A stretch of 64,000 nucleotides of DNA from Kriegella sp965368185 (GCA_965368185.1 CBDULZ010000007.1:25020-89019), one strand, 5' to 3'; counted from the stretch's first letter, positions 1 through 8,959 are shown. The notes: generated from the letters alone by a model not told the origin. A program made the numbers and translations.

Positions 1-2
1 AG

Positions 3-488
3 GGGCAAGAGAAGGAGTATACCGGTACGGTTACGTTAGGGGCGACTACGCTTTCTTATGATTTAGAAACCGAAGTGGATCGCACTTTTCCTATAGACCA
101 TATCACCGAAGAACTAATTCAGAGGGCCGCAGCCGACTTCGTGGGAGATATCGAACAAGTTCCTCCCATTTTTTCCGCCCTAAAAAAAGATGGAAAGCGG
201 TTATATGAATATGCGAGGGAAGGTAAAACCGTCGAAATAAAAAAAAGGGTTATCACGATTTCAGAATTTGAAATAACCCGTATAAAACTTCCGGAGGTTG
301 AATTTCGTGTTGTTTGCAGTAAAGGAACCTACATACGGTCTTTGGCACATGATTTGGGGGTAGTTTTAAAGAGTGGAGGACATTTATCGCAACTTAGAAG
401 AACCAAAATAGGCCTTTTTAACGTAGATAAAGCGCTGGATCCTCTTGTTTTTGGGGAAAATCTGCTTGGAGATACCACAGGTTCTTAA
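3..488 (+). CDS. truB: tRNA pseudouridine synthase B, C-terminal part (partial at left edge)
   Basis: TruB makes pseudouridine-55 in the T-loop of tRNAs. The reading frame is open from base 3, so the true start lies outside the window and no start codon within it should be used. Visible family features are KEYTGTVTLGATT just inside the edge, the segment PPIFSALKKDGKRLYEYAREG, and the KGTYIRSLAHDLG motif followed by HLSQLRRTKIG. The catalytic Asp belongs to the missing N-terminal part. The protein ends soon after the catalytic fold with no clear PUA domain. A 69-nt gap separates it from the next gene on the same strand. Confidence 0.93.
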   Translation, partial: GQEKEYTGTVTLGATTLSYDLETEVDRTFPIDHITEELIQRAAADFVGDIEQVPPIFSALKKDGKRLYEYAREGKTVEIKKRVITISEFEITRIKLPEVEFRVVCSKGTYIRSLAHDLGVVLKSGGHLSQLRRTKIGLFNVDKALDPLVFGENLLGDTTGS

Positions 489-557
489 AAAGATAGGGTG
501 GAGCGTTCCATTCAACGATAAATTAAAATATATTTATAAAATTAGGGTTATAGCACT

Positions 558-1289
558 ATGAATCTGAATCGCAAACAACTATCACTTGTGATTACTTTTT
601 TTTCGATGTCCATTTTGGTGTTGATTATGTTCAACATTCACTTGGGTAAGAAAGAGAAGAAGGAGGAGTATGTGGTAGAAATGGTTTTAGCCGATGATGA
701 GGAAGAGCAAAAAGAAGAGGAGAAATTATTGGAAGAGATGGCGAATGCGGATCCCATAAAGAGCCATATGGCCTTTAATGAAACCGCAAAGCCGAGCTAC
801 GGCAATCCTGAGCCCCTGAAAACTTTGGAAGAGCTAATGGAGGAGAAGGAAGCTACTAGCGAAAGTGAAGAAAGCACTGATGTACTAAGCACTGATAGCG
901 ATTATGTGGCCCGCGTAAAGGAAATGGCCAAAAAGCGAAGGGAACAAAAACAATTGTTGGGAGAGAAAGAAGCCCAGAAAAAGGAGTTTACCAATAACCT
1001 GGCCAAGCGAAGAACTTCGGTTTCCTATTCATTGGTCAATCGGAACAACTACAAACTTCCACCTCCAATTTATACTTGTATCGAAGGTGGAAAAGTAGTC
1101 ATCAATATTACGGTTGACGGATTGGGCAACGTGCTTGAAGCACATTTTAACTCAAAAAGTTCGGGTACTTCGAACGGTTGTTTGGTTGACAACGCCATAA
1201 CCTATGCCTATAAGGCGAAGTTCAATTCTTCCGATAAAGGCCAGCAAAAAGGTACGATTACCTACTTATTTCAACAAAAGAGCCGCTAA
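558..1289 (+). CDS. TonB-like envelope protein, C-terminal domain only partly canonical
   Basis: The 243-residue protein has a short cytoplasmic start, one membrane helix at about residues 9-28, a long highly charged Glu/Lys-rich periplasmic linker (about 32-155), and a C-terminal domain of about 80 residues. The end contains GGKVVINITVDGLGNV and, after it, DNAITYAYKAKFN, which resembles the TonB C-terminal fold of energy transducers. The linker is acidic rather than the usual Pro-rich type. No exbB or exbD genes lie nearby. Its last 24 bases overlap the end of the convergent thioredoxin-like gene. A TonB-related envelope role is an inference from fold resemblance. Confidence 0.7.
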   Translation: MNLNRKQLSLVITFFSMSILVLIMFNIHLGKKEKKEEYVVEMVLADDEEEQKEEEKLLEEMANADPIKSHMAFNETAKPSYGNPEPLKTLEELMEEKEATSESEESTDVLSTDSDYVARVKEMAKKRREQKQLLGEKEAQKKEFTNNLAKRRTSVSYSLVNRNNYKLPPPIYTCIEGGKVVINITVDGLGNVLEAHFNSKSSGTSNGCLVDNAITYAYKAKFNSSDKGQQKGTITYLFQQKSR

Positions 1290-1901
1290 GAGCTCATGGG
1301 CTATACTTTGCCCTTTGTCTTTATTGTACCATAATTGAAGTGTTTCCTTAAATTCGGGTGTTAAACCTTCCGGTTTACTTTTTTGAGTTACCACCATTTC
1401 AGCGGCTTTTTTAGGTCGAGGGCCCCATTCATCCAAAATAGTATCCGTTGCATCATCGATGATGATCAGTTTTGGAATAGACATTGACCCATTTGTCAAA
1501 AAGCGGTTCATCAACTCGCTGTTTTCATCCCGTAATAAAATTTTAAGGGTAATATTCGAATTTAAAGAGGCCATTTTATGCATTACGGGTAAGGCCGGGG
1601 CTGCATCGCCACACCAACTTTCTGTCAAAACGATCCAAGTTCGTTTTTTATCTAGTTTTGAAACTTGGTAGATAGTATCCTCCGATAACTTTAGCGTTTT
1701 GTCCCAGCGCCTCATGCGGTTGTGGTTTAAGAGGGTGTAATTACTTAAAGCCTCGGTTCGATCTGTACCTGTCGATTTACCTTCCAATACCAATTGGGCG
1801 ACCATCTCACGGTAATCGATATAGGTCATTGCCTGGGGGAGACTTTCCTCTAATAATTCTTTGGTTGTTTTCTCTAAAATCTCTTGCGTTGAGGAATTCA
1901 T
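1266..1901 (-). CDS. thioredoxin-family protein with a single-cysteine active site
   Basis: The protein is 211 residues with no signal peptide, so it is probably cytoplasmic. The centre reads TWIVLTESWCGDAAPALPVM, which places a thioredoxin fold with the active-site Cys in WCGDA where classical thioredoxins have WCGPC. The second Cys is absent, so a dithiol exchange like that of thioredoxin is unlikely; a monothiol or structural role is inferred. SIPKLIIID supplies the cis-Pro loop of the fold. The gene converges on the TonB-like gene and overlaps it by 24 bases. A family assignment is safe, but the substrate is unknown. Confidence 0.8.
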   Translation of the reverse strand: MNSSTQEILEKTTKELLEESLPQAMTYIDYREMVAQLVLEGKSTGTDRTEALSNYTLLNHNRMRRWDKTLKLSEDTIYQVSKLDKKRTWIVLTESWCGDAAPALPVMHKMASLNSNITLKILLRDENSELMNRFLTNGSMSIPKLIIIDDATDTILDEWGPRPKKAAEMVVTQKSKPEGLTPEFKETLQLWYNKDKGQSIAHELLAALLLK

Positions 1902-2003
1902 AGTTTATTTAAATTTTTAATGTAAAAACCCATTGGTAGCCTATGGGCATGAAACCTTACAAACTTTTCGACAAGAGGTAGTATTTACGTTATGAGGCCG
2001 CGT

Positions 2004-2693
2004 TTATTGAAATTTTGGACTCGTTTGCAGTGTATTGAAGACAAGCTGAATAAAATACTGTGTAGGATGATTGTTTTCGTGACAATCGGTTAAAGAGGTG
2101 AAATGGTCTTTTAGAAAATGTTGATGTAAAGAACCTTCTAAAATTGTACTGGCCAAACTCGCGGGATATATGAAATCATTATTTACCGCAGTTATCATAG
2201 TGCTCAAACGCTTTACCAACCGCTGGTAGATTATAAAATAACCATCTTTGTTTTCGGCATCGACTTCTTGGGTCAAATATGATTTTGAATTTTCATTGAT
2301 GACAATTTTATTCAAGAATACCTCGTTAATATGCGAATAGGCCGAATCCTCTTCGGTAGATTTTGTAAGGATTTCGATGGCCCTTTTTAGCTTTTTTTCT
2401 GGGTCGGCCATACCATTGGTTGTAAAAACAAGTTGGTACTCAAGCCACCCCCAATACCAAGAGGTAAGATAAAGTAATAATTTATGCTTGTTCTCGAAAT
2501 AACGATAGATTGAACTTTCATTTGATCGAATGCGTTCACCCAATTTCTTGAAGGTAAAACGTTCGAATCCTATTTCGAAAATCATGATAATACTTTCTTC
2601 GATAATGCGCTTGCCCAGCTTTGAAGATTCGGGATCTTTGATATAGATTTTTTCGTTGATTTGAATCCGTACGGATTGTAATAGCTCGTCCAT
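2004..2693 (-). CDS. TetR/AcrR-family transcriptional regulator
   Basis: The protein is 229 residues. The N-terminal helix-turn-helix is at about residues 28-75 (IIEESIIMIFEIGFERFTFKKLGERIRSNESSIYRYFENKHKLL), matching the TetR pattern of a recognition helix followed by YRYFxNK. The remainder is a helical ligand-binding and dimerisation domain with no recognisable ligand signature. The gene is divergent from a small secreted protein at 2814, and a perfect 13-bp palindrome lies directly upstream of its start, which suggests autoregulation. ATG at 2693 is immediately preceded by a TAACTTTG box, so the mRNA may be almost leaderless. Confidence 0.88.
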   Translation of the reverse strand: MDELLQSVRIQINEKIYIKDPESSKLGKRIIEESIIMIFEIGFERFTFKKLGERIRSNESSIYRYFENKHKLLLYLTSWYWGWLEYQLVFTTNGMADPEKKLKRAIEILTKSTEEDSAYSHINEVFLNKIVINENSKSYLTQEVDAENKDGYFIIYQRLVKRLSTMITAVNNDFIYPASLASTILEGSLHQHFLKDHFTSLTDCHENNHPTQYFIQLVFNTLQTSPKFQ

Positions 2694-2705
2694 AATTCAA
2701 AGTTA

Positions 2706-2718
2706 ATAGTATTACTAT
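2706..2718. promoter_or_regulatory. candidate TetR-family operator (palindrome ATAGTATTACTAT)
   Basis: The 13-bp sequence is a perfect inverted repeat of ATAGTA around one central base. It touches a Bacteroidetes-type -7 box on the minus strand (TAACTTTG, 2698-2705) that sits only 4 nt from the TetR start codon. A further half site, AATAGTAT, occurs at about 2778-2785, overlapping a possible -7 box (TATTTTCG, 2782-2789) of the divergent gene at 2814. The arrangement fits a local repressor controlling itself and its neighbour. Operator function is inferred; the palindrome itself is directly visible. Confidence 0.5.
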
Positions 2719-2813
2719 CATATTCTAATATATTAACTAATTTTTAACGATGGTGATACTTTTTTAAAAATCAAATAATAGTATTTTCGAGTAAATCATT
2801 AAATACAAAGGTT

Positions 2814-3194
2814 ATGAAGAAAACATTTTTAGTTTTATCACTATTTGCCTCGTTTGCGATGCTGAATGCCCAAGAGAACGAGCATACTATTAAAGAGGGA
2901 AGTGTACTGACTTTAGGTGAACCTTCGGCAAATGGGTATCAACATATTGATTTTCCCCGCAAGAATATGATAATAAAGCGAGGTGCAATTGCAAATTTTA
3001 ATGGTCTTATTGGTCAAAAGGTAATTGTTAAAAAGATGGGTTCACATAATTCTAGTACGCTTTTGGAACGTCAGGACGGACGGCCTTTCTTTAGATTTTA
3101 TCCCAAAGTTGCCTCCAATGTGGAAAAAGCATTGGCTGCAGGCGAATTGAAGTATGTAAGCAGTAAAAAACAGGAGGCCATTGTTCAGCCATAG
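2814..3194 (+). CDS. small secreted protein of unknown function
   Basis: The 126-residue protein starts with a clear Sec signal peptide (MKKTFLVLSLFASFAMLNAQ, cleavage near residue 19-20). The mature part is basic and contains ENEHTIKEGSVLTLGEPS and QKVIVKKMGS, with no cysteines and no motif I recognise. It is divergent from the TetR gene at 2004-2693 and has a candidate operator half site over its promoter, so it may be the regulator's target. A periplasmic or cell-surface location is expected. No function is proposed. Confidence 0.75.
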   Translation: MKKTFLVLSLFASFAMLNAQENEHTIKEGSVLTLGEPSANGYQHIDFPRKNMIIKRGAIANFNGLIGQKVIVKKMGSHNSSTLLERQDGRPFFRFYPKVASNVEKALAAGELKYVSSKKQEAIVQP

Positions 3195-3312
3195 GTAATT
3201 CAATTGCTTTGTACGGGTTTTCATTGCGGTTCCCATGGCCATTCCGAAACTTCGAATGCCTATGCCAACGGTTCCGATTTATTGCTATATCTTTAATTCC
3301 AAAATAAAACTC

Positions 3313-3876
3313 ATGCAAAAAAAACGCTGTGGCTGGTGCGAAGGTGATGAGGTTTATGAGGCCTATCACGATTTGGAATGGGGCGTACCTGTTCGAAACG
3401 ATGAGACCATTTTCGAATTCCTGGTTTTAGAGACTTTCCAAGCCGGTTTAAGTTGGATTACCATTCTTCGAAAAAGGGAAAATTTCCGTGAAGCCTTTGA
3501 TCATTTTGATTATGAAAAGATTGCCCTATACGATCAAGTGAAAAAGGATGAACTACTTCAGAATGCCGGAATCATTCGGAATAAACTCAAAGTGAATGCC
3601 ACAGTGACCAATGCGCAGTTGTTCTTAGCGCTACAAAAGGAATTTGGCAGTTTTAGTACCTATATTTGGAATTTTGTTGGAGGAGCCCCCATCACAAATA
3701 AGGTAAAAGACTATCGGAAGGCTCCCGCAACAACTGAAATTTCAGATAAACTCAGTAAAGACTTAAAAAAAAGAGGATTTAAATTTGTCGGTAGTACTGT
3801 GATGTATGCATTTATGCAAGCCACCGGATTGGTAAACGATCATGAAACCAGTTGCTTTAGGTATGATGAGGTATAA
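3313..3876 (+). CDS. tag: DNA-3-methyladenine glycosylase I
   Basis: Tag removes 3-methyladenine from alkylated DNA as the first step of base-excision repair. From ATG 3313 the protein is 187 residues, the usual length, starting MQKKRCGWCEGDEVYEAYHD. An upstream in-frame start at 3235 would add 26 residues unlike the family. Zinc ligands are visible: the Cys of RCGW near the start, the His of AYHDLEWG, and the His and Cys of NDHETSCF at the end. The central ETFQAGLSWITILRKRENFR segment is also typical. The end overlaps the next reading frame. Confidence 0.95.
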   Translation: MQKKRCGWCEGDEVYEAYHDLEWGVPVRNDETIFEFLVLETFQAGLSWITILRKRENFREAFDHFDYEKIALYDQVKKDELLQNAGIIRNKLKVNATVTNAQLFLALQKEFGSFSTYIWNFVGGAPITNKVKDYRKAPATTEISDKLSKDLKKRGFKFVGSTVMYAFMQATGLVNDHETSCFRYDEV

Positions 3877-4453
3877 ACTTTGGGTACTTCTATTTTTATT
3901 GGCTAGTGTGACCGTTTTTTGTCAGAACGGTCCCGAAAGAGAGCATCGAATTAAAAAAGCACAATTTCCATCCATTTCAATGGATACCCTTTTCAAAGTT
4001 GTCAAAGACGCAGAACTAAAAAAAGTTCGCTACTATAAAGCTGTCGACAGCACAGAAACCATTTATATCTTAAAATTTAAAATGCAACGGCTAGACTATC
4101 AAATGCATTTTAATTCCAATGGAAAATTGCAAAAAGTAGGCTTTGGGGTAAAAGAAGTTGACATTCCTTCAGACACTTTTACTGCAATGCAGCGTTATCT
4201 TCAAGAACGGTATGATAAAATAAAGGTTCGTAGAATGTTTCAGGAATATAACCTCAACTCTACCGAAACATCACAAACTACAATTAAAAATGCTTTTCAG
4301 AATTTGCTATTGCCGACGAATCGCTATCGTCTTTTGATCATAGGAAAAAATGCCAGTGACCGACAGCCCTACGAGGTTATATTTAATGCCGAAGGAGAAA
4401 TGGAGACATTATCGCACACCTTACCTCCTAATTACGACCGAATATTGTATTAG
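3863..4453 (+). CDS. secreted protein of unknown function
   Basis: The best start is ATG 3863 or 3866, which places a signal peptide (MMRYKLWVLLFLLASVTVFCQ) at the N-terminus; an upstream ATG at 3842 would put seven extra residues before it. The mature protein of about 175 residues is rich in charged residues and has no cysteine or catalytic motif I recognise. The start lies inside the end of tag, so the two are probably co-transcribed. The last four bases overlap the end of the convergent aat gene. Possibly a flavobacterial lineage-specific envelope protein. Confidence 0.65.
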   Translation: MMRYKLWVLLFLLASVTVFCQNGPEREHRIKKAQFPSISMDTLFKVVKDAELKKVRYYKAVDSTETIYILKFKMQRLDYQMHFNSNGKLQKVGFGVKEVDIPSDTFTAMQRYLQERYDKIKVRRMFQEYNLNSTETSQTTIKNAFQNLLLPTNRYRLLIIGKNASDRQPYEVIFNAEGEMETLSHTLPPNYDRILY

Positions 4454-5115
4454 CGCAAAGGTTTGGCTTTAAGTATGTCAATAAAGGTAGCTCGTGGTAT
4501 TTCGAGGGCACCGAGACTCGATAAATGCTTTGTATAAACCTGACAATCGATAAGTTGATAGTCTTTTTTCTGTAGTTCCTGGGTCAATTTTACAAAGGCA
4601 AATTTCGAGGCATTGCTCGATTTGCTGAACATACTTTCTCCACAGAAGATATGGCCGAGATCAATGCCGTACAATCCCCCGACGAGTTGGCCTTCCTCCC
4701 AAACTTCATAAGATTTGGCGACACCTAAGGCGTGCAACCGCATATAGGCGGCTTTCATTCGTTCCGTAATCCAAGTACCTGGCTGACCAAGTCTTTCAGC
4801 AGCTGCACAGGCGGTTATTACCGCTTCGAATTGTGTGTTTTTAGTTAAAGTAAACTGATGTTTCCTTAAAACCTTTTGCATACTTTTTGAAATCCTAAGC
4901 TTGTCTGGGTATAAGACCATTCTCGGGTCAGGACTCCACCATAATATCAATGCGTCGTCATTGAACCAGGGGAAAATACCACTTTTATAGGCCAACAATA
5001 ATCGCTCTGGGGATAAATCCCCGCCAGCCGCCAACAATCCTTCGGCATCGGCATTTTCTACCGGTGGAAATTCGAGCTTATCGGTTAAAAAGGTGAGGGG
5101 AGTGTGTTGGTTCAT
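4450..5115 (-). CDS. aat: leucyl/phenylalanyl-tRNA--protein transferase
   Basis: Aat adds Leu or Phe to proteins with N-terminal Arg or Lys, marking them for the ClpAP N-end rule pathway. ATG 5115 gives 221 residues; a TTG at 5148 would add 11 residues that are not needed. Signatures are GLLAAGGDLSPERLLLAYKSGIFPWF near the start, ILWWSPDPRMVL, WITERMKAAYMRLH, and the C-terminal GESMFSKSSNASKFAF. Its stop overlaps the convergent upstream gene by 4 bp. Assignment is secure. Confidence 0.95.
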   Translation of the reverse strand: MNQHTPLTFLTDKLEFPPVENADAEGLLAAGGDLSPERLLLAYKSGIFPWFNDDALILWWSPDPRMVLYPDKLRISKSMQKVLRKHQFTLTKNTQFEAVITACAAAERLGQPGTWITERMKAAYMRLHALGVAKSYEVWEEGQLVGGLYGIDLGHIFCGESMFSKSSNASKFAFVKLTQELQKKDYQLIDCQVYTKHLSSLGALEIPRATFIDILKAKPLR

Positions 5116-5260
5116 CTCGTTTATGGGCAAAAAAGGATACCGCAGCAAAAAGTATGTTTAGCTAAATTACTAAAAGGAACGAAAGTAGCGGTTAGATTTA
5201 TAACCAGACCTTTAAAAAATAGTTGATGTTGAACAAATCTGTTTATGTCGCAAAAAACAT

Positions 5261-6643
5261 CTAGAAGTTGAATATCAATAATCCTAAAATATAACAGGTC
5301 CCACCTGCGAACATAAAAAGTAGTGTGTAGGGTAAAATTTCTTTCGCTTTTAACTTCGTAATACCTAACAACGGTAGGGCCCAAAAGGGTTGTAGCATAT
5401 TGGTCAATTGATCTCCATAGGCCAAGGCCATGACAGCCTTTCCTAAAGGTACTTTTAAAGATAGGGCCGATTCCAACATCATGGGGCCTTGAACGGCCCA
5501 TTGTCCACCACCACTAGGCACAAAGATATTGACCAATGCGGCACTGAAAAAAGTAAAAATAGGAAGTGTAGTCGTATTCGAAATTGACACAAAAAAGTCC
5601 GATATACCATTGATCATACCACTATTGGCCATAATTCCCATGATACCAAAATATAGCGGAAATTGAATGAGAATACCCGAGATATCACCAATGGCTTCTT
5701 GCAAGGCATGCAAAAAACGAGCGAAATTACCGTGCATTATCAAAGCCAGTCCCAACATAAAAAAATTCAACATATTCGGGGTAATGTTGAGTGTCTTTAA
5801 CATTGTTGAGTATTGAAGTGTAAATGTGGCCAATATCAACACTCCAAAGCCTATTGCAATGGGCTTGGAGTAATCTAGACGTTCTGCACCTGTGGCAGAT
5901 TTATCTTTATTCGTTTTGAATTGATAGTGGACTAAATTTATTGGCGAAGATTTTGTGCTTCTCCCCAAGCGATACGCCAAAATGCAGACGATAGCCACAA
6001 CGGCAAAAAACACGATTAGATTTCCAGAACTGAGTACGGTCTGGGAGCTAGGAAGCGAATCGGGGAGTTGGGCCAAGGCCTCTGGGCTCAATATATTCTG
6101 CATTAAATCGGTCAAATGCCCAGACTCCGCCACTTTTAGGGGTGCTGATCCGCTGATACCACCATGCCACACCATAAGACCGGTATAGCCCGAGGCCCCG
6201 ATTAAAGGATAATTAATGAGGATGTTATTTGTTTGGGCATATTCCCCTACTTTACGGGCTAAAATCGCTCCGAAAATCAAACCCAGCCCCCAATTGAAAA
6301 AGGAAACCAGCATGGTAGGCAATGCCACCAATACGGCTGCGTTGGCAGAGTTTTTAACATATTTGGTAAGCGATAAAATCAATCGTTCCATAGGTTTACT
6401 AAGAACAAGCACATGGCCCAAGACCAATATGAGCATCATTTGATAGGCGAAAACGAGTAGCCCGGAATTCCATATGCCATTTTCCCAGTACGAGAGAATT
6501 ATTGCTACATGATTTTCTTCGGAAGTGCTTTCCGTAAAGAGATAAGCCAATAAAATGGTTAGAAATGTAAGCAACACGGCAATTGCGAAAGGGGAGGGCA
6601 TGTACCTCTTGAAAATATTTTCAATAACCTTGGTGCCATTCAT
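5261..6643 (-). CDS. AtoE-type short-chain fatty acid transporter
   Basis: From ATG 6643 the protein has 460 residues and roughly a dozen hydrophobic segments, consistent with an integral inner-membrane transporter. Segments such as FFNWGLGLIFGAILARKVG, LIGASGYTGLMVWHGGISGSAPL and FVPSGGGQWAVQGP match the AtoE short-chain fatty acid transporter family, in which the GGGQW loop is characteristic. A TTG at 6670 would only add nine residues. No short-chain acyl-CoA genes lie alongside, so the substrate is not supported by context. A hairpin terminator lies just upstream of the start. Confidence 0.85.
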   Translation of the reverse strand: MNGTKVIENIFKRYMPSPFAIAVLLTFLTILLAYLFTESTSEENHVAIILSYWENGIWNSGLLVFAYQMMLILVLGHVLVLSKPMERLILSLTKYVKNSANAAVLVALPTMLVSFFNWGLGLIFGAILARKVGEYAQTNNILINYPLIGASGYTGLMVWHGGISGSAPLKVAESGHLTDLMQNILSPEALAQLPDSLPSSQTVLSSGNLIVFFAVVAIVCILAYRLGRSTKSSPINLVHYQFKTNKDKSATGAERLDYSKPIAIGFGVLILATFTLQYSTMLKTLNITPNMLNFFMLGLALIMHGNFARFLHALQEAIGDISGILIQFPLYFGIMGIMANSGMINGISDFFVSISNTTTLPIFTFFSAALVNIFVPSGGGQWAVQGPMMLESALSLKVPLGKAVMALAYGDQLTNMLQPFWALPLLGITKLKAKEILPYTLLFMFAGGTCYILGLLIFNF

Positions 6644-6673
6644 GCATTTAAAATAGTGAAAAAACCACAAACA

Positions 6674-6712
6674 AAAAGACCTACCAAGTTTTGGAAACCT
6701 GACAGGTCTTTT
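6674..6712 (-). terminator. rho-independent terminator downstream of the DUF3127 gene
   Basis: The sequence AAAAGACCT at about 6674-6682 pairs with AGGTCTTTT at 6704-6712, with partial further pairing towards the loop. Read on the minus strand the hairpin is followed by a T-rich run. It sits between the DUF3127 gene, which ends at 6753, and the start of the AtoE-type gene, so it would end the upstream minus-strand transcript. Confidence 0.7.
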
Positions 6713-6752
6713 ACCTCAATCTAAAGAGGATTTTATTTCGAATTATTTTTAG

Positions 6753-7130
6753 TTAAAAAGGCAAATCGTCGTGATCCTCTTCGTTAAGGTTGTCCACAGG
6801 TTCGAAAGCTTCTGCCGGAGGAACTGGCGGGATATTGCCACTAGTCGCTTCGGTTTGCATATTTTCAATGCGCCAACCCTGAATAGAATTGAAATATTTC
6901 GTTTCACCTTGTGGGTTGGTCCATTCCCTTCCCCTTAAGTTGATGCTTATTTTTACCTGTTGACCTACGCTGAAATTATTGAGTAGGTCGGTTTTATCCT
7001 GTACGAATTCCACCATAATAGGTTGAGGGTATTGTTCCTCTGTGGTAACGACTACCTCTCTTTTACGAAATCCGTTATTGCCAAATGTTTGGGTTTCCCC
7101 TATTAATTTAATCTTTCCCTGTACTTCCAT
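6753..7130 (-). CDS. DUF3127 domain protein (single-strand-binding-like fold suspected)
   Basis: The 125-residue protein begins MEVQGKIKLIGETQTFGNNGFRKREVVV and contains KISINLRGREWTNPQGETKYF and IQGWRIE, the pattern of the Bacteroidetes DUF3127 family. The beta-rich layout resembles an OB fold. The C-terminal 35 residues are a Pro/Glu-rich disordered tail ending in DHDDLPF, an acidic tip like that of SSB proteins that recruits partners. Nucleic-acid binding is therefore a reasonable inference, not a demonstrated function. It is followed by a good terminator. Confidence 0.8.
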   Translation of the reverse strand: MEVQGKIKLIGETQTFGNNGFRKREVVVTTEEQYPQPIMVEFVQDKTDLLNNFSVGQQVKISINLRGREWTNPQGETKYFNSIQGWRIENMQTEATSGNIPPVPPAEAFEPVDNLNEEDHDDLPF

Positions 7131-7172
7131 GTTACTGTTTATTACGTTCTACTTTCTCTTTTTTTTAATTCC

Positions 7173-7976
7173 TCAAACTGGAACTCCAATCAAATAAGTT
7201 CCCTGTTTTTTGCCATTACTTTTTTTGGCTTGTCCTTTTTTCCAAATATAAGTACTTGATCCTAAACCGTCGAGCAGTACATCAAGGTCTTTGAAAGTGT
7301 ACATCCTCGGTAATGAAGCTTGTCCATCCCAAGCAAAACATATCGGGATTACGGGAATCAAATAGGTAAATATAATTTGTTGCCAAGTTAAGGGTTTTAC
7401 CGATGGTGTCATAAAAAGAACCATAATAATTAATATAGTCAACGAAATTGGTAGTAAAAGCCACCATATCAGCAATGGAATATTATTTTCGCCCATTTCA
7501 TAAATGAGCAGCGGTTGTCGATTTTCTTGGGCCGACATCAGAATTTTTCGGGCTTCTTTAGGGGGTATATGGTGAAAGCTATTGACCATCGTTTTGAGGC
7601 CTTCCGGGGCGGTGGCGATATCTGTGGCATCTACGGAAATATTGTGATAAATAATGGAATCACTTTTTTCTGCCCCGTATTTTTTAACCATCTCTGGGTT
7701 CGGATACAAATCGGTCATGATGAGTTTGACCTCTCCCAAACCATGAACGTCGCGCAGTGTATTGGATACTTCGGGCATGGCTCCGCCCGATCCGGATCCC
7801 ATATCGACTATTTGCGTTATTTCATTTTCTTTAAGAACTTCGGCAATTAAACCCGCCAGTACCTCGCCAATACCCAACTTTCGCTGAAGATGAACTATTA
7901 AGCTCGTCATGTAGCTGCGAATACTGGTCGGAAACCAATGGAAATCTTCAAACTCAAACAATTGTATTCTTTTCAT
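7173..7976 (-). CDS. class I SAM-dependent methyltransferase with C-terminal membrane helices
   Basis: Motif I is visible as QIVDMGSGSGGAMPE, followed by an acidic residue (LIMTDLYPNP) and NSFHHIPPKEARKIL, so this is a Rossmann-fold methyltransferase. After about residue 165 come two hydrophobic segments (LLIWWLLLPISLTILIIMVL and QIIFTYLIPVIPICFAW), suggesting membrane attachment. ATG 7976 overlaps the upstream flavin reductase stop in an ATGA arrangement, the reason for choosing it over ATG 7997. The substrate is unknown; a lipid or membrane-associated acceptor is only inferred. Confidence 0.8.
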   Translation of the reverse strand: MKRIQLFEFEDFHWFPTSIRSYMTSLIVHLQRKLGIGEVLAGLIAEVLKENEITQIVDMGSGSGGAMPEVSNTLRDVHGLGEVKLIMTDLYPNPEMVKKYGAEKSDSIIYHNISVDATDIATAPEGLKTMVNSFHHIPPKEARKILMSAQENRQPLLIYEMGENNIPLLIWWLLLPISLTILIIMVLFMTPSVKPLTWQQIIFTYLIPVIPICFAWDGQASLPRMYTFKDLDVLLDGLGSSTYIWKKGQAKKSNGKKQGTYLIGVPV

Positions 7977-8854
7977 TGCGCTAATAACAGTTTCCATGCT
8001 GATAGCACTTCGTTATTCCGTATGAATTCTTGGGCTTTTTCATGAATTTTATTCAAATCACCACTATCTTGGATTGCTTTTATTTCGGCATTATTAGCCC
8101 TAAAATCGGCTACTTCTTCGGCATCGGGAATCTTTGATACATTGCCCAAGAGTCCTAAATCATTACCGGTAAGTATTTTACTTGAACGAATGTTTTCCGG
8201 TATACCATCGACCCCAATTCCCATGCTCGAAAGGGGTTTTGGTATTTCAAACATCCCTTGGTTGGCCCGGGTATACCAATTACCACCCATGCGGGCGACT
8301 TGATCGATTTTCGATTGGTCGATAATGCCATTCTCATCCAGCACGTTGGTGTTAATATGAATTTTAACGACTTGGGAAAAAATTAAATTTCCCGCACCAC
8401 CTTTAGCGCCCAAAGGTTCTATTTTAATAACCTTACATTCGAATTGCACGGGCGATTCCCCAACACGAAAGGGTTTTACAATATCCGATGGCAACATGGT
8501 CAATCCTGCTTTGATGAATTCGTTTACCCCCGAGTCATATTCGGTACTTGCCAAAGACATTTGTTGCACCATGTCGAAATTAACTATGTTGATAACTACC
8601 TCTTTGGTTGCCAGTACATTTTCTAACGTATGTTTGGTTGTATTGTCACGAACCCTTCTGGCGGGGGAGAAAATTAAAATTGGAGGATTAGAACCAAAAA
8701 CATTAAAAAAACTGAAGGGTGATAGATTAGGCCTTTCTTGGGCATCTACAGTACTTGCGAAGGCAATTGGTCTTGGTCCTATGGCTCCTAAAAGGTGGCC
8801 GTGCAATACGGTGGTATCGATTTCATTGGGTAGTATGGAAATCATTTTTGCCAT
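7973..8854 (-). CDS. flavin reductase family protein (FMN-binding split barrel)
   Basis: The 293-residue protein opens with MISILPNEIDTTVLHGHLLGAIGPRPIAFASTVD, and NLSPFSFFNVFGSNPPILIFSP follows, the signature of the flavin reductase-like FMN-binding domain. About 90 C-terminal residues beyond that domain are of unknown role. It probably binds FMN and supplies reduced flavin or acts as a small oxidoreductase. It is translationally coupled to the downstream methyltransferase by a 4-nt overlap, suggesting a shared pathway that the sequence does not identify. ATG 8845 is an equally possible start. Confidence 0.88.
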   Translation of the reverse strand: MAKMISILPNEIDTTVLHGHLLGAIGPRPIAFASTVDAQERPNLSPFSFFNVFGSNPPILIFSPARRVRDNTTKHTLENVLATKEVVINIVNFDMVQQMSLASTEYDSGVNEFIKAGLTMLPSDIVKPFRVGESPVQFECKVIKIEPLGAKGGAGNLIFSQVVKIHINTNVLDENGIIDQSKIDQVARMGGNWYTRANQGMFEIPKPLSSMGIGVDGIPENIRSSKILTGNDLGLLGNVSKIPDAEEVADFRANNAEIKAIQDSGDLNKIHEKAQEFIRNNEVLSAWKLLLAQ

Positions 8855-8959
8855 GGGTCACAAAGGTAAATAATTTGAATTCTATTTGAAATACGTACGA
8901 GTGTGGGCAAGTACGAATTTGTATCATTTTACGTTATCTTTAATGCAAGAACGCATTTG

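Noticed and set aside
8903..8959. Upstream N-terminal extension of the histidine kinase
   Set aside because: It would add 19 residues ahead of the first membrane helix without matching a signal or conserved start; ATG 8960 is preferred.
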